Assembly (NCBI GenBank): GCA_015492755.1
Contig: WGEM01000245.1
Coordinates: 1 to 6,189, forward strand
Reading direction: 5' to 3'
Origin: Gemmatimonadota bacterium
Lineage (GTDB): Bacteria > Gemmatimonadota > Gemmatimonadetes > Longimicrobiales > Gaopeijiaceae
Length of the DNA stretch: 6,189 bases
In this document: in pieces, positions 6,078-6,189 of the stretch
How the letters are laid out: each line of letters opens with the position of its first letter
Position numbering within the stretch: position 1 is the first letter of the stretch
Notes under the pieces: generated by a model
Seen by the model: only the letters and a program-made list of their open reading frames with translations
Told to the model about the DNA's origin: nothing
Databases searched by the model: none
Made by a program: the position numbers and the translations under genes

Positions 6078-6099
6078 GTTGGCCCGTCCGCGGTCACGG

Positions 6100-6133
6100 G
6101 AGGGGCGGGAGAACCACGGTTCCCCCGCCCCTC
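6100..6133 (+). terminator. Strong GC-rich hairpin after the tyrosine kinase gene
   Basis: GAGGGGCGGG (6100-6109) pairs perfectly with CCCGCCCCTC (6124-6133). Inside, after one A-C mismatch, GAAC and GTTC add four pairs around a CACG loop. It begins 22 nt after the stop. The sequence after it is TTCGTTC, which is only weakly T-rich, so the stem strength rather than a U-tract supports the call. Confidence 0.7.
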
Positions 6134-6136
6134 TTC

Positions 6137-6171
6137 GTTCACCGCCCTGCCGCGGCGGGCCGTCCGTGAAC
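6137..6171. repeat. Inverted repeat behind the terminator hairpin
   Basis: GTTCAC (6137-6142) and GTGAAC (6166-6171) are perfect inverted copies. Inside, GCCC (6144-6147) and GGGC (6157-6160) can pair as well. It could be a second terminator element or an operator for a gene beyond the right edge. Bases 6172-6189 show no recognisable feature. Confidence 0.4.
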
Positions 6172-6189
6172 GCGAATCTACCCGCCAAC

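Noticed and set aside
1..6189. CRISPR arrays, insertion sequences, tRNA or rRNA genes
   Set aside because: I saw no regularly spaced repeats, transposase-like proteins, terminal repeats or RNA gene signatures on either strand.

Overview
The window is very GC-rich bacterial DNA with tightly packed genes. One exception is a strongly AT-rich patch of about 50 bp (3351-3400, about 32% GC by my count) between two divergent genes. The coding style suggests a Gram-negative, GC-rich lineage: one signal peptide ends in LAAQ, an outer-surface type toast-rack protein is present, and there is a full-length Wzz/BY-kinase fusion. Gemmatimonadota is my best guess. This is an inference from style only; no rRNA or other marker gene is present.

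Left part (2-2183, + strand): three closely spaced genes that look like one envelope operon. The first is cut by the left edge. It is a membrane protein of the type that joins a bactofilin-like beta-repeat region to a multi-helix membrane domain, and it ends in a long acidic tail. The second overlaps it by 17 nt and encodes a secreted beta-repeat protein of the toast-rack/LiaF-C type. The third is a 78-residue membrane protein with no recognised function. The set resembles modules linked to membrane stress, but the exact job is unknown.

Middle (2212-3300, - strand): a Mrp/ApbC-type P-loop ATPase, expected to carry and insert iron-sulfur clusters. It converges on the first operon with only 28 nt between stops. 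Its N-terminal small domain has lost the usual motifs of the family, while the ATPase domain and the CxxC motif are intact.

Intergenic region (3301-3677, 377 bp): this lies between the divergent mrp and tyrosine-kinase genes. It holds the AT-rich patch, with two adjacent palindromes and weak promoter-like hexamers on both strands. It is followed by a run of inverted repeats (3453-3580) that can fold into a multi-branched structure closed by a 10-bp perfect helix, and then by a further hairpin (3616-3641). The kinase start has no Shine-Dalgarno sequence. Together this suggests a long, structured 5' leader for the kinase gene, and it is the most interesting part of the window.

Right part (3678-6077, + strand): a 799-residue polysaccharide co-polymerase fused to a bacterial tyrosine autokinase (Wzc/EpsB type). 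It has two membrane helices, a long periplasmic coiled coil, all the kinase motifs and a C-terminal tyrosine cluster. It should control chain length and export of an exopolysaccharide or capsule. A strong GC-rich hairpin (6100-6133) follows the stop, then another inverted repeat (6137-6171), so the kinase may be the last gene of its transcript. No mobile element, CRISPR array, tRNA or rRNA was seen.
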